Positions 34,790 through 46,177 of a stretch of 64,000 nt of DNA are shown piece after piece. Both the position numbers and the translations under genes were made by a program. Under the pieces are notes generated by a model that had not been told where the DNA came from, did not search any database, and saw only the letters and a list, made by a program, of their open reading frames with translations. The stretch comes from Chelonoidis abingdonii (Eukaryota > Chordata > Testudines > Testudinidae), in NCBI RefSeq assembly GCF_003597395.2, contig NC_133769.1, positions 179,563,148 through 179,627,147 of the forward strand, written 5' to 3'. The first letter of the stretch is position 1. Each line of letters starts with the position of its first letter.

Positions 34790-35270
34790 AGAGCATAAGA
34801 AAGGCCATACTGGGTCAGACCAAAGGTCCCTCCAGTCCAGTATCCTGTCTTCCGACAGCGACCAAAGCCAGGTGCCCCAGAGGGAATGAACAGAACAGGT
34901 AAACATCAAATGATCCATCCTCTGTCACCTATTCCTAGCTTCTGGCAAATAGAGACTAGGGACACCATCCCTGCCCATCCTGGCTAATAGCCATTGATGG
35001 ACCTAGCCTCCATAAATTTAACAAGTTCTTTTTTGAATCCTGTTATAGTTTTGTCCTTCACAACTTCCTCTGGCAAATAGTTCCACACGTTTACTGTGTG
35101 TTGTGTGAAGACACAAAAAAGTTGGTGTTTGGTCAAACCTAAGACGTGAAACTCAGCATCACTCATTTGTATTGAAGATAACATACCCTTATTGTTTTTT
35201 ATTGGTAAAGTTTTGCACAATAGTTTATCACAGATAGGTGTGCATTCCCTGGGGATATCAAAAGCCACAT
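34790..35270 (-). mobile_element. CR1-type LINE 3' end (minus)
   Basis: On the minus strand the frame includes VNVWNYLPEEVV and FKKELVKFMEARSINGY, the CR1 RT C-terminus. It is followed by the 3'UTR whose reverse complement reads GGCCATACTGGGTCAGACCA. A good copy of the family also found at 16,856 and 53,130. Confidence 0.88.
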
Positions 35271-35913
35271 ATCCAGAGCCTTCCTCCTAACTCATAAATG
35301 TCAGGATGGGGAGTAGAGCTAGAATTCTGGAGGCAGCCTATTGCTCCTTTGGGGCCTAATCCAAAGCTCTTTGAAGCAAATGGGGGTATTTCCACTGACT
35401 TTAATGAACCTTGTATTAGGCCCTTCGCTGGCAACATAGTGGTCTCATGCTGATAAAACTTCTATTGCACTACCGCAAGCTATACAAAAATGAAGCAGGT
35501 ACTCCTATAGTTTAAAAAGGGTTTATACATGACAGAGATGATAATAAATGATATTTGGAATAGGTGTTAGAGATTATTATAAACACATCCATAAAAAGTG
35601 TTTGATAACCTGTCTAGAGTCCACCTGGCTGCTTATAACCATCTATGACCATTATCGTGATCCGTGTAACATGATCATAACACCTATTAATCACTTATTA
35701 ATGCTTCAGAAATATATCCTTAATATACAGTGTGATCAAAAACTCTTAAATGCACAAGATTTTAATACTTCACTAGGACTATTATCCTCGGTCTGTGAAA
35801 CCAAGTGCCTTAGTTCCAAGGAGTCCAACTGTACAGAGAACAGAGAGGAAAATTTAGAAACAAATGATCGAAAGTCTTTCTTTTAGACATAAAAATACTT
35901 GCAGCATCAAGCT

Positions 35914-37213
35914 GTGATATTGGGACCTTCCAGGGATGGAAGCAAGTCTTGGACCCAACAGCCTGCTTGTTACACCACAGCCACACTCTGGTCTCTATCA
36001 GGCTTGATTACTACTAGCCAAACAACTCCAATGCATGTCTACTCATAGAATCATAAGGGTTGGAAGGGACCTCAGGAGATCATCTAGTCCAACTCCCTGC
36101 TCAAAGCAGGACCAATCCCCAAATGGCCCACTCAGGGACTGAGCTCATAACCCTGGGTTTAGCAGGCTAATGCTCAAACCACTGAGCTATCCCTCACCCC
36201 CTGAATTTCCGCAAAACCATCAGCCCTGAAATGTTCAGCTCTCTCGTGGCTCACTCAGAGTAAAAACGAAGTTCTTCTGCTCCTCTTAAGAGACAATACT
36301 CAGCAGCTTGCCACTTTAACTGGAGTTAACAATCACTTCCATTCAAATACAGCACTGGACTGGTTTAGATTAAAATAAAACAAGATTAACAACAAAAGGG
36401 CATAGATTAAATGATGCCAAGTACAAGAAAGAAAGGTAGAGATGGTTATAAACAAACACAAGTGAAAAGCACGCATCTAAAATCTAACACTTAATCTAGC
36501 AAGACACAGTCTTTGTGTAAGATGGTTTCTCTCACCAATCACTCTTTGTCCAGCATGGCTGACTGTCTTTGACTCAGGACCTCCCACAGAAGTACAGGGT
36601 GCTGGTTCTCCTCGTCTTCCTGGGTGAAAGATAACTTGGTATTGTTTGCTCCTCTTTCTTATATTTCAGTGAACCTTTCAAATGGATTCTTCTGAAGGCT
36701 CCCCCTCCAAAATAAAGTTCATTCAAGCTGTGAGAAAGGAGACATTGAATCTGGTGGTGAAGGAAGTTCCATGCTGGTTTCTTTCCCTGCTGTTGTTTGT
36801 TGTAATGCAAATTGGTTTGTTCCTGTCCACTCCAGTGCAAATGAATGGCCACTTGGCATATGGTTGTCAATGGACTCTGATGATACCTGGCTGGAGGAAC
36901 TGGCTTGTCCTTTGTCTGGGAGAAACCTGTTTACTCCCTCTCCAGACTTGTCTGATAAACACATTTTAGTTCTTTTCTTCACATTTGTATGGTCCCTTGA
37001 GTGTTCAGTATACACATCAGATACAGGAATATTAATGATCAGTCTGTTATTAGTTTTCTAGTGATACCTTACATGACACATATCAGATATGACATTAATG
37101 AATTGGGGTTCACTGAACTGGTCAGGTCAGCTGAAATTCACTACCAGATATCAGTGACCTCTGCCCTCTTGCATTGGGATGCTGATAGGGACCCATCCAT
37201 TGTCTACATCACA
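35914..37213 (-). mobile_element. LTR-like repeat with nested CR1
   Basis: TGTGATATTGGG at the left and ACATCACA at the right give inverted ends. The interior (AACAATCACTTCCATTC, GATTAACAACAAAAGGGCA, CATAGATTAAATGATGCC) matches an abundant turtle repeat. A 95-codon open frame at 36,682-36,969 is part of this repeat, not a gene. No target duplication is readable. Confidence 0.6.
36045..36205 (-). mobile_element. CR1 3' end nested in LTR-like repeat
   Basis: ATAGAATCATAAGGGTTGGA followed by GGGACCTCAGGAGATCATCT and AGTCCAACTCCCTGC is the reverse complement of the canonical CR1 3' tail. It interrupts the repeat at 35,914-37,213. Confidence 0.88.
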
Positions 37214-37748
37214 TGCATAGAGATGTCAGTTCCATAGTTGCATGATACTTACTTGCCATGTACCTTTCACTGCATCACTTCCCCACTAATCCACCTGCCC
37301 CACTTCACATCCATGGTGCTGATAAATTACAGAAAGATATGACAAGCTGGATTTAAGCTGTGGATAAGACTAATTTGAAATTAATATCTGTGGATAACTC
37401 TTGTGGGTAAAGGGCTTTAATCTTTAGTGATGAACACACTGAACATGTCCAACCTGAAATTTCAGCTTTTTGAGCTTAGAATAACAAAGCATTTTAACTA
37501 TTTTTTAAAATTCAGTATGTCTTTTCTTCACTTTCACTGTAGCTTAAATATTAGTAACGGAATCTTGTTCAATTTTTCATCACTGCACAGAATTCAAGGG
37601 GGGAGGGGTCAGAGAAGTTGAGGATGATTAGGGACACTGAAAAATTCATATGGAGATACTGAAACGACTGGGATTGTTTACCTTGAAAGGGAGACCCATA
37701 TAGGGGACATGCTGATCAAAAAGTATATTAAAAATGAATGATCTAGAG

Positions 37749-38065
37749 CAGGGCTCGGCAACCTTTCAGAAGTGGTGTGCTGAGTCTTCAATTATTCACT
37801 CTGATTTAAGGTTTCGCGTGCCGGTAATACATTTTAACGCTTTTAGAAGGCCTCTTTCTATAAGTCTGTAATATATAACTAAACTATTGTTGTATGTAAA
37901 GTAAATAAGGTTTTTTAAATGTTTAAGAATCTTCATTTAAAATTAAATTAAAATGCAGAGCCCCCCAGACCAGTGGCCAGGATCACATACATGGTCCTGT
38001 GAATGCCACTGAAAATCAGCTCATGTGCTGCCTTCGGCACACGTGCCATAGGTTGCCTATCCCTG
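37749..38065 (-). mobile_element. hAT MITE, CAGGG(C/G)TCGGCAACC family, copy 1
   Basis: Ends CAGGGCTCGGCAACC and (reverse) CAGGGATAGGCAACC. Flanks ATCTAGAG (37,741-37,748) and GTCTAGAG (38,066-38,073) are an 8-bp target duplication with one mismatch. Same family as 51,095-51,396, in opposite orientation. Confidence 0.9.
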
Positions 38066-40099
38066 GTCTAGAGAATGTAGATCAGGAAGGTCTGTTCTCT
38101 TTCTCCTGTAACCCGGGAACAACGGGAAATTCAGTGATGCCAAAAGGTGGCAGATTCAAAACTGACAAAAGGATCTTTCTTCCCTGACTCACTGTGTCAT
38201 TAGATTGCAGAACTCATGGCCACAGGTTCAAAGAGGGATTGGATTTATATATGGATAACAAGACTATCTAGAGCTATAGGCATTGATAAAAGTTTTGGAA
38301 TCTGTACAAAGTCTCATGCTTCAGGTCTCAAACCAAACTCCAGTTAGTAGGGATTAAAATAATACCTTAATCTGAAGGTCAGCAGCTTATTCCAACTCTT
38401 CCCACTGTGGGGTTTCTTCTTGCACTTTCCTCTGAAGCATCTGGTGCTGACCAGTGTCAGAACCAGGATACTGGACCAGAAGGATCACTAGCCTAATCCA
38501 GAGTGACAATTCCAATGAAAGTCCAAAAGGGAAATTTCTGTCATGACTTGAGAAACGGAAAGCTGGGGACTTACTTTGCAGCTTTCTTGCACCTTGTAGA
38601 GTCAGTTGCACCTGAGTAAAATGGTGCCAACCCAGGATAATAGTATTTGACACCCACTTCACCCTTTGCGTAGATGACTACACAAAAATGCAAGTTGTGA
38701 AGCTGGCCCCAAATGCTTTAAGAAGAGTCCCGTATATGGGCACAGGTCTGCCCCATGTGCACTGGAAGAATAGTTATGGACCTTCACCCAAAGACAAATC
38801 TTCAGACATAGATCCAGGGACATAAGCCATCATATACTTTGCTTCTCTTATGGCATGCACTGATCTGCTAAAAGTTTCCTGGTAGGTGCTTTTTCTCTAA
38901 ATGAACAGAATTTCCTATTGTATAGGTTCCTCACTGTTTATCACAACATGAAAACGAATATTAATAATTGTCTAGTCGCTGCATACATCCCTGAGATATT
39001 TCTGTGAACAGAATATGTCCCAGAGGTCCTGGACACATGGTTAAATACCACTTTCGGAGGGAAACCATAGGAGTCCAGGATGAAAGGGTTCTTTTGTTCA
39101 CTGGTAAGTCATGCAGTGTTAGATGTTCATAAAAGCTAGAATTTCTCTTATTTACTGTATCGTGTGCAAGTGATAGTATTTTGGATTGGGCTCTTGTTTG
39201 GTCCTGGACTTGTTCTTTGCCAGAGCTGCTTATCTTACTATAGAATAAACCTTATTTGGGGGACAGGAAAACAGCAATGCAAGGCAAACCTCAGAAATGG
39301 TGGTTTGATCTGTAAGTGAAGCCTGGTAAGTACTTCCATGCTACTTTTCTTTCTACTGTCTGTCTATACAAAACAGTGTACGGGCTGCATTCTGCCACCC
39401 TTACTCACATCCAGTAATGTAATCCTTGACTAGCCTGACTGGAAATCAATGTGACCATTCAAGGAGCAAATTGTCACTCCATGTGAATAAGGGTAGCAGA
39501 CTCTAGCATTCTGTCAGTAAATGTGAAGCTAGTTTAAACTTTTAAACTGAATTGATATCAAATACTGACCTGGATAATAAGTGAATACTAATCCTGACTA
39601 TTGGCTGCTCCCACCTCATTTCTGTGTAAAACAAGTCCCTAGTTTCAGTCCAGTTCTGTGTGGAGAAGTGTCCATAGCACAAACGTCATCACACTTGGTA
39701 CTAAGTGGCCATTCCCTGGGCAGTTCAAGCACCAAAATAGTGTGGTAGCTGGCTCCTGGTGGCACCCAGCATGAGTTATGCACTTGATAAATAGTCCAGG
39801 CTTATAATGCTTCCTGATCTCTCAACGCTAGAGCTGGCAAAACCCACACGAAACAGTTAAAAAAAAAGTCTTCTCAGGTCTGCGGTCAGGAACACTGCTA
39901 ATGGGATGCTAATGTGACTCCTACTATATCAGATCAGAGATTGAATTGAGGAGTTCTGTTTCCAAGGATGTCACTCTGGTTCTTTGCAATAGTCCTAATT
40001 GCAAGCAAATTTTTCTCAAGTTTCTTTAACCTAACAAGAGTACCTTGGAATGTATCCTTCTTTCAGCGGACAGTTATGTATGTTAGGCCCTCATGCACT
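38066..40099. other. no recognised feature
   Basis: Apparently single-copy non-coding sequence. No convincing exon or RNA gene. Confidence 0.5.
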
Positions 40100-40363
40100 G
40101 ACAGAAGAGACGTCTATAGCTACAGGTTAACTGCGGGCAGGTTAACACTTAAAACACTGCAGCTGTGGTGCTTCACTGAAAACACTACTGCACCGACAGG
40201 ACAGCAGAGTTAATCCACCTCCCCGAAAAGCTGTAGCTATGTCAATGGAAGAAGCCCTGTCGTTAACCTAGCACTGTCTACATCCAGGTTAGGTTGGTAT
40301 AACTGCGTCACTCAGGGGTGGGGATTTTTCGTATATGTTTATAGTGTAGACCTGGCCTATTTT
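40100..40363. mobile_element. MITE, GTATAACTATG family, copy 3
   Basis: Contains AGAGTTAATCCACCTCCCC, GGTTGGTATAACTGCGTCAC and a terminal TATAGTGTAGACCTGGCC. The best preserved of the three copies. Confidence 0.7.
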
Positions 40364-41043
40364 TGCTTCCAGGGATTGTAATATAACACAGAACAAAACA
40401 TGCCCGACCTCCTTTTATAAGCTGAAGGGGCAGGTATTTCCCATTTATTCCCTGCTTTCACACTTTACAACTGTTAAGTGCGGCAGGATTGCAATGTTGA
40501 AGCAGTAGGCTCCTGCAAGATTCAGATTTCTTGTACTTCTATTGTCTGCTTCCCCCTATTCTCCACCTCTCTCATTTTCTTCCTCACGAGAGAAACTATC
40601 CTTCCTATCCTGCATCTGTTCAAGTCAATGCAGGGGTTTTTTGCCATTGACTTCAACGGAAGTAGAATTAGGCCCATAATGCTAAAATATCCCCAACTCT
40701 GCCTTGGATTAGATGATTCTCCCTTTATGGAAGTGTAAAACTCCTCTAGCTATTTTAATTGCCCTTCTCACTGTACTTGAGAACCACTTTTTTTCTATAG
40801 TCAGGCTGATACGTGAAAGCATTGGGGGGTGAAAATAGTACACTAACTGCTGCCTACTGTAATATTTCCACAGTAATTCCTCTAAAAATATCTTATCCGC
40901 TTGATTGCTTTTGTTGTGAACTGGATAATTTAACACTTACCACTGATTAAAACTCATAAGGCTTCAGTTCTTATTTACAGTAACTTCGTAATCAAACTGA
41001 AATGTCAGATCCTGAATGTTGTTTATCTGTCTACAAACTCTCA

Positions 41044-41068
41044 GAAAAGAAAGAAAGAAAGAAAGAAG
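41044..41068 (+). repeat. (GAAA)n microsatellite
   Basis: About six tandem GAAA units. Confidence 0.9.
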
Positions 41069-41977
41069 GTAGGGATATCCTACAGATTCGAGCTAGTTTG
41101 CATAGTTTAACTTTAACTTAATTCTCTCCCATGGAAATGTCCAAATGGATCTTATTAGGACACGTTGGGACCAATAAAATGTAGATCTGACTTAGCAGAA
41201 GTCACATTGTATGAAAAATACTCCATAAAGAACATACACACAAAACTGAAATAAAGGAACAATTTCTTAATTATATAAGTGAAGACTGAAACAGTAACAA
41301 ACAGTGGGAACATATTGTGGTGGATGGAAGTAATCTATTTATAGAGTAAAAAAAGAAATTTTAAAATTTTTTTAGTTAAGGTTTAACTTAAAGAAACCCA
41401 ACCATGTACAAGTCTGGAAATACACAGTTAGGGCACCTTAATACCCTTAACTCTGCCCTTTAGGGTAACCCTGGCAGGGGAGGCTAAAAGCTAGATGTGT
41501 CTTTTAAAAACTGTTCATTTATCATTGGACTTCAAACACTAAAAGACACTAATCACATGGTTATTGCATGACATCACTACAGGGCAGAATTAAAGTTGTT
41601 TGGGTGCCTTAACTGCATCTCTAGACCTTTGCATGTCTGGATTTAAGTTTAACCTTAATTCTGAATGTTGTGGGTTTATAATGGCTGCTTTGGGGATAAA
41701 TACACATCTCTCTAATATATCTAACCCTAAATTTACTGATATGTGCAGTCAGCTATAACTCCTTCTTCTTGTAGTTTTCTCTTTTGTCTGGCAAATAAGA
41801 AGCATGCCATTACTAACCATGGCAACCACACTTCCCTTCCCCTCGCTCTCCTTTTGTCTGTCTTAATTTGTTATATTTTGCCCATGCTTAGACTGTAAGC
41901 TCTGGGGTACTGGGACTACGTCTCTTATACATTCTATACACTCTGCTTAATGTATTAATAAAATAACAATAGCTCAC

Positions 41978-42069
41978 TGGGGCCAGATCCTCAGTTGATG
42001 TAAATTTGTGTAGCTTCATTGAGTTCAATGGAGCAAATGCTAATTTGCACCAGCAGATGCTCTGGCCCC
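41978..42069. mobile_element. palindromic MITE
   Basis: GGGGCCAGATCCTCAGTTGA and, inverted at the other end, GGGGCCAGAGCATCTGCTGG. The near-palindrome spans the full 92 bp. It lies 120 bp upstream of the olfactory receptor start codon. Confidence 0.7.
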
Positions 42070-42143
42070 TTACCTGGAAGATTGTTTAGAAAGAAAAAGT
42101 GGTGTTCATTGACTATTCTCATTGTCTGCACACTGACTATTTT

Positions 42144-42165
42144 CCCACATCATTTTCCTTGACAG
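42144..42165 (+). promoter_or_regulatory. candidate splice acceptor of the receptor's 5'UTR intron
   Basis: A pyrimidine-rich stretch ending CCTTGACAG at 42,165, 24 bases before the receptor ATG. Olfactory receptor genes usually have a 5'UTR intron ending just before the coding exon. No upstream exon or promoter could be assigned. Confidence 0.4.
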
Positions 42166-42189
42166 ATATTTTAAAAGGCCACTGTGTAA

Positions 42190-43154
42190 ATGGGAAATCA
42201 AACACACATAATGGAATTCATTTTCCTGGGCTTTTCAAACCATCCCAACCTTCAGATTTTATTCTTCCTGGTGTTCTTGGTCATCTACATAGTAACCCTC
42301 CTGGGGAACACTCTGATCTTAACCCTGACCAGGGCTGATTCAACCCTTCAGACACCCATGTATTTTTTTCTTAGTAATCTGTCCTTCTTAGATATCTGCT
42401 ATACGTCCGCCACAATGCCAGTCATGCTGGTCAACTTCTTCAGGCGAAGGAAAACCATCTCATATGCCGGGTGCATGGCCCAACTATTTTTCCTCATTAC
42501 ATGCGCTGGCACAGAGTGTGTCCTGTTGGCTGTCATGGCTTATGACCGATATGTGGCTGTCTGCAAGCCCTTGAGCTACCCAAGCATTATGAGCAACAGG
42601 CTTTGTGTGCAGCTGGCGGCATTTTCATGGCTGTGTGGCTTGGTGAATTCCCTGGTGCACACTGTCCTCACATCAGCCATAGTCATATGCAAGTCCAATC
42701 AGCTCAGCCACTTCTTTTGTGATGTCCCGTTGCTGCTGAAGATCTCTTGCACAGACACCTCTGTCAATGAAGCTGTGCTTCATTTGGCTAGTGCCTTGAT
42801 TGGACTGAGCCCTTGTCTGTTCACCGTGATCTCTTATGGCCACATCATCAGCACCATCCTGAAGATCCAGTCGATCAAGGGCCGATTCAAAGCTTTCTCC
42901 ACCTGCACTCCCATCTGATTGTGGTCATCATCTTCTACAGTACCTCCAACTTCAATTATAATCGGCCCAGCTTAGGCTACTATCTGGACATAGACACCTT
43001 GGTTTCGTCATTATATTGCATTGTGACCCCCATGTTAAACCCAGTTATCTATAGTCTAAGGAATAAAGAGGTGAAGGGTGCACTGAAAAAAATGGGCAGA
43101 AAATATTTCGCTGCAGTGGCCAGGCCCAGAGGAAGGGAGGGGGAATGTCAATGA
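42190..43154 (+). pseudogene. olfactory receptor (OR5V-like), single frameshift
   Basis: A class II olfactory receptor, a seven-helix GPCR of sensory-neuron cilia, in one exon. The ATG at 42,190 opens MGNQT with an N-glycosylation sequon. Seen in order: GN in helix 1 (residues 39-40), PMYFFLSNLSFLDICY, MAYDRYVAVC (116-125), conserved C95 and C177 for the extracellular disulfide, SYGHIISTILKI and KAFSTC (234-239). At codon 240-241 the frame shifts: reading on meets TGA at 42,916. The downstream receptor continues in another frame from 42,912 with SHLIVVIIFYS and TPMLNPVIYSLRNK to the stop at 43,152. One base is missing around the C run at 42,910-42,912. Allowing for it, the length is 321 residues, equal to human OR5V1, the closest match I recall. 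No other lesion exists, so a sequencing error or segregating allele is as likely as a fixed pseudogene. Confidence 0.93.
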
Positions 43155-43559
43155 CATGAGCTTTGCTTTAGCACAGAAGAAAGGGAGCCCCCATGTAAAA
43201 CGAGTAGCAGAGCATCTTAATCCGGGTTTGCTGAACTCCGTGAAACTCAAGGGTTTGGTGACTCTCCAATCACTTTGTGGAGGCTGGTTCAACAATCAGA
43301 CAGATTTGAATTTACTACTAATTCTTATTACTCCTGGAGCCCTTGACTGAGATAAGAGCCCCAGGGTGTTTGCACAGGGGATAGCACAGAGTGAGAACAG
43401 TCTCCGTCTGAAAGAGTTTACAATCTAAGGCCACAGTCCTACAAATTAATCCATCTGGGAGGACCTGTGCACCTGTAGGGGAGCTACATGTATGCAAAGA
43501 GGCATGACCCTGCAAAATAACTTGTGGGATTGGGGCATCAGATCAGACAAGGGGAAGAG

Positions 43560-43690
43560 AAGGAAGGAAGTATTATCCTCATCTCACAACTGAGACACAG
43601 AGATCAATTGATTTGCCCCAGGTCACCCTGGAAGCCTGTGGCAGAATATGATATCCCGAGTCCCAGTCCCCTGTATTATCCTTCTCAATG
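43560..43690 (-). repeat. MIR SINE fragment (minus)
   Basis: TATTATCCTCATCTCACAAC, ACTGAGACACAGAGATC and TTTGCCCCAGGTCACCC are the reverse complement of the MIR core. Confidence 0.75.
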
Positions 43691-44554
43691 TCTTCCTTAA
43701 TTTTTTTGAAAGCTACTGTACAGAGGCAGATCTCTTTGCGGAGCCCAGTCCTTTGTGAAGGTCTAACAGGCATAACCTCCGGAAGCCAACAGTGTTTGCT
43801 GCAAAGGCATCAAAGAGCATATGGTTCAGTTGCAAGGACTATCCAAACTGCAATGGTTATGGGCCAAACAGTATGCTAAAGACCTGAGCTTATCTTCAAA
43901 CCAGAGTAAATGCCTATAGCTATCCATGCTTTCCATATAAGCTTTCTCTCTATGTTAAATCTGGGTTTTCTCAAAGGATAGTGTCTGTATGTAGCTTTGA
44001 ATCCAGAATGGTGTTGAGCTCCTTCCTCTCCTACTGAAGTTCGTAAAAGTTTCAAGGGCTCCTCTTGCCTTCTGGATTTGGCCCAAAGTGAGGGAATTAA
44101 GCTTGTGAACTTGGTCCAGATCTGCCCAGATGCACTTGGTGCAGAGAGAAGAGGAGGTGAGAGTAACAGGTTCTGGGGCTGGGAAAGCTGAATGCTCTCC
44201 TGGAGGCTGGATGACTCAGTTTGAGAAGGGCAATGTGATTCTCCTGCTCTCCCACTACCTACTGCTTGTACAATGAACTGAGTGTAGATGGACAAGATGA
44301 CTCCATAAAGCAGATGGGTGAAGATGTTTCTCAGAGAAGAGAGAGTAAGAGCTTGCCGTGTCCTTAAATCATAGGCTGTAGTAGTAAATATGGATTCTGT
44401 CTCACAGTCGTGGGAGTGGGCTGGATACAGCTAACTCATTTCAGGGAGACTAGAGCCCAGTGGAAATTCCACTGCCCAGATTCTGCATTGTGGGACAGCT
44501 GCTTGGGCTGTGCTGCCAGTGCACAGAAGCTGGTGTCAGCAGCTGTGTATTTCC

Positions 44555-45229
44555 CAGGGGTGAAAGTAACTTACAGCACTTACAGGTACTGCTGGAGTCC
44601 TGAGGGGGCATGGCCTTATCCGGAAGAGGCATGGCCTTATCCGGAAGAGGTGTGGCCTCTCAAGATTTAAAGGCCCTGGGGCACCAGCTGTGGCTGGGAG
44701 ACCCAGGGTCTTTAAATCAACCAGGGGCTACCAGCTGAAGAGGTGGCTGGGAGCCCCCCGGGGCTCAGGGGCAAATTAAAGGGCCTAGGACTCCAGCCGC
44801 CAGGGGGAACCCCGAGTTTTGCAGGGCTGGGACAGGAATTTAAAGGGCCCAGAGCTCCTGCCGCTGAGGGGAGCCCCACACCCTTTAAATCCTGGACTCA
44901 GCCCAGCCGCCAAAGCCACGGCTAGGATTTAAAGGGCTCTGGGGTGCCCGCAGCCACAGGGAGCTCTGAGCCCTTTAATCCCAGCCCCAGCCCAGCCGCC
45001 GGAGCTGCGGCCGGGATTTAAAGGTCTCTGTGCTGCCCGCAGCCACGAGGTGCTTTGAGTCCTTTAAATCTCAGCCGCAGCCAGGATTTAAAGGGCTCTG
45101 GGCTGTCCACAGCTGCAGGCAGCCCAGAGCCCTTTCAGTCCCCACCGTGGAAGCCAGTGCAGTCCAGCACGGCATACTGGCTCTTGCCGGTACGCCGTAC
45201 GGAACCAGACCGGCTTACTTTCACTTCTG
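44555..45229. mobile_element. hAT element, CAGGGGTGAAAGT family, copy 2
   Basis: Ends CAGGGGTGAAAGTAACTTAC and (reverse) CAGAAGTGAAAGTAAGCC. The target duplication GTATTTCC (44,547-44,554 and 45,230-45,237) is perfect. The interior is a GC-rich hairpin minisatellite. No transposase. Confidence 0.93.
44640..45150 (+). repeat. minisatellite of hairpin units
   Basis: Five to six units of about 65-90 bp, each starting near GGATTTAAAGGGCTCTGGG and ending near its reverse complement (GAGCCCTTTAAATC). Unit starts lie near 44,660, 44,770, 44,838, 44,925, 45,015 and 45,090. Confidence 0.75.
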
Positions 45230-45540
45230 GTATTTCCCCAATGTAGAGGGATCCTTGAGCAGTGTGAAGCCAGGATAGTGGCTCCTGTGCCACCTTCCCT
45301 CCCTGCTGCCAGCACAAGAGATGGTTTTTGCCTCATTGATTCCATTCTACCATACTGGCCGCTTGGATCAGCTGGTATTGGCCAGTTCTACCATGCTGGG
45401 GTATTGGCCCAGTGCCCCAACACTTGCAAAGAAGGCCTCTCTTATCTGAGTACAGCCCTGCCTGACCTCTGCTTATACTCTGATCTAGGGGGAACTGAAG
45501 CTAAGGAAGTATTGATGCAGTCCAGGACTGGACTCATGGG

Positions 45541-46169
45541 CAGGGCTGGTCAACCATTTAGGCGACCTAGGCGGTCGCCTAGGGCTCTGGGATTTGGGGG
45601 GCGCCATTTTCTTCAGCAGAGGCTGCGGCGGCTGGATCTTTGGCCGCCCCAGTTGCCGTCAGCATTTAGGCAGAGGGAGCTGGGGCAAGGGGTGTGGGGA
45701 GGGCTGCCTGCAGCAAGTAAGGTGGGGGGGCGGCACACAGGGAAACTCCCTGCCCCACCTCACCCCTGCCCTGCCTCTTCCCCAAGCACGCTGTGGCTGC
45801 TTCACTTCTCCCAGGCTTGTGGCACCTAAGCCTGGGAGGTGGGAGAAGTGAAGAGGTGACACTGTGCTTGGGGAGGAGGTGGGGCAGGGATGAGCTGCTT
45901 CACTTCTCCCGCTTCCCAGGCTTGCGGCACCAATCAGCTTAGGTGCTGTAAGCCTGGGAGGTGGGAGAAGTGAAGCAGCGACAGCATGCTCGGGTTGCTC
46001 GTGCTCATGCTCATGCGTGGAGCAGGGGTGAACTAGGGTGGGAGGGGTGCCTCAGGGTGGAGGTGGGAAGCTTCCGCCGGTGGGGGTCGCCTCAGTGTGG
46101 GAGCGTGGGGTTGGGAGGCACAAGGTGGAAGTTTTGTCTAGGGCATGAAACATCCTTGCACCGGCCCTG
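45541..46169. mobile_element. hAT element, GC-rich
   Basis: Ends CAGGGCTGGTCAACC and (reverse) CAGGGCCGGTGCAAGG. The target duplication CTCATGGG (45,533-45,540 and 46,170-46,177) is perfect. It holds repeated CACTTCTCCC..CCCAGGCTTG..GGCACC blocks in both orientations. Open frames here have no domain content. Confidence 0.92.
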
Positions 46170-46177
46170 CTCATGGG

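Noticed and set aside
36682..36969. A 95-codon plus-strand frame with a hydrophobic stretch
   Set aside because: It lies inside an abundant LTR-like repeat, has no known domain and no splice context.
44640..45150. Possible CRISPR-like array
   Set aside because: Units are 65-90 bp imperfect hairpins without unique spacers, inside a hAT element of an animal genome.
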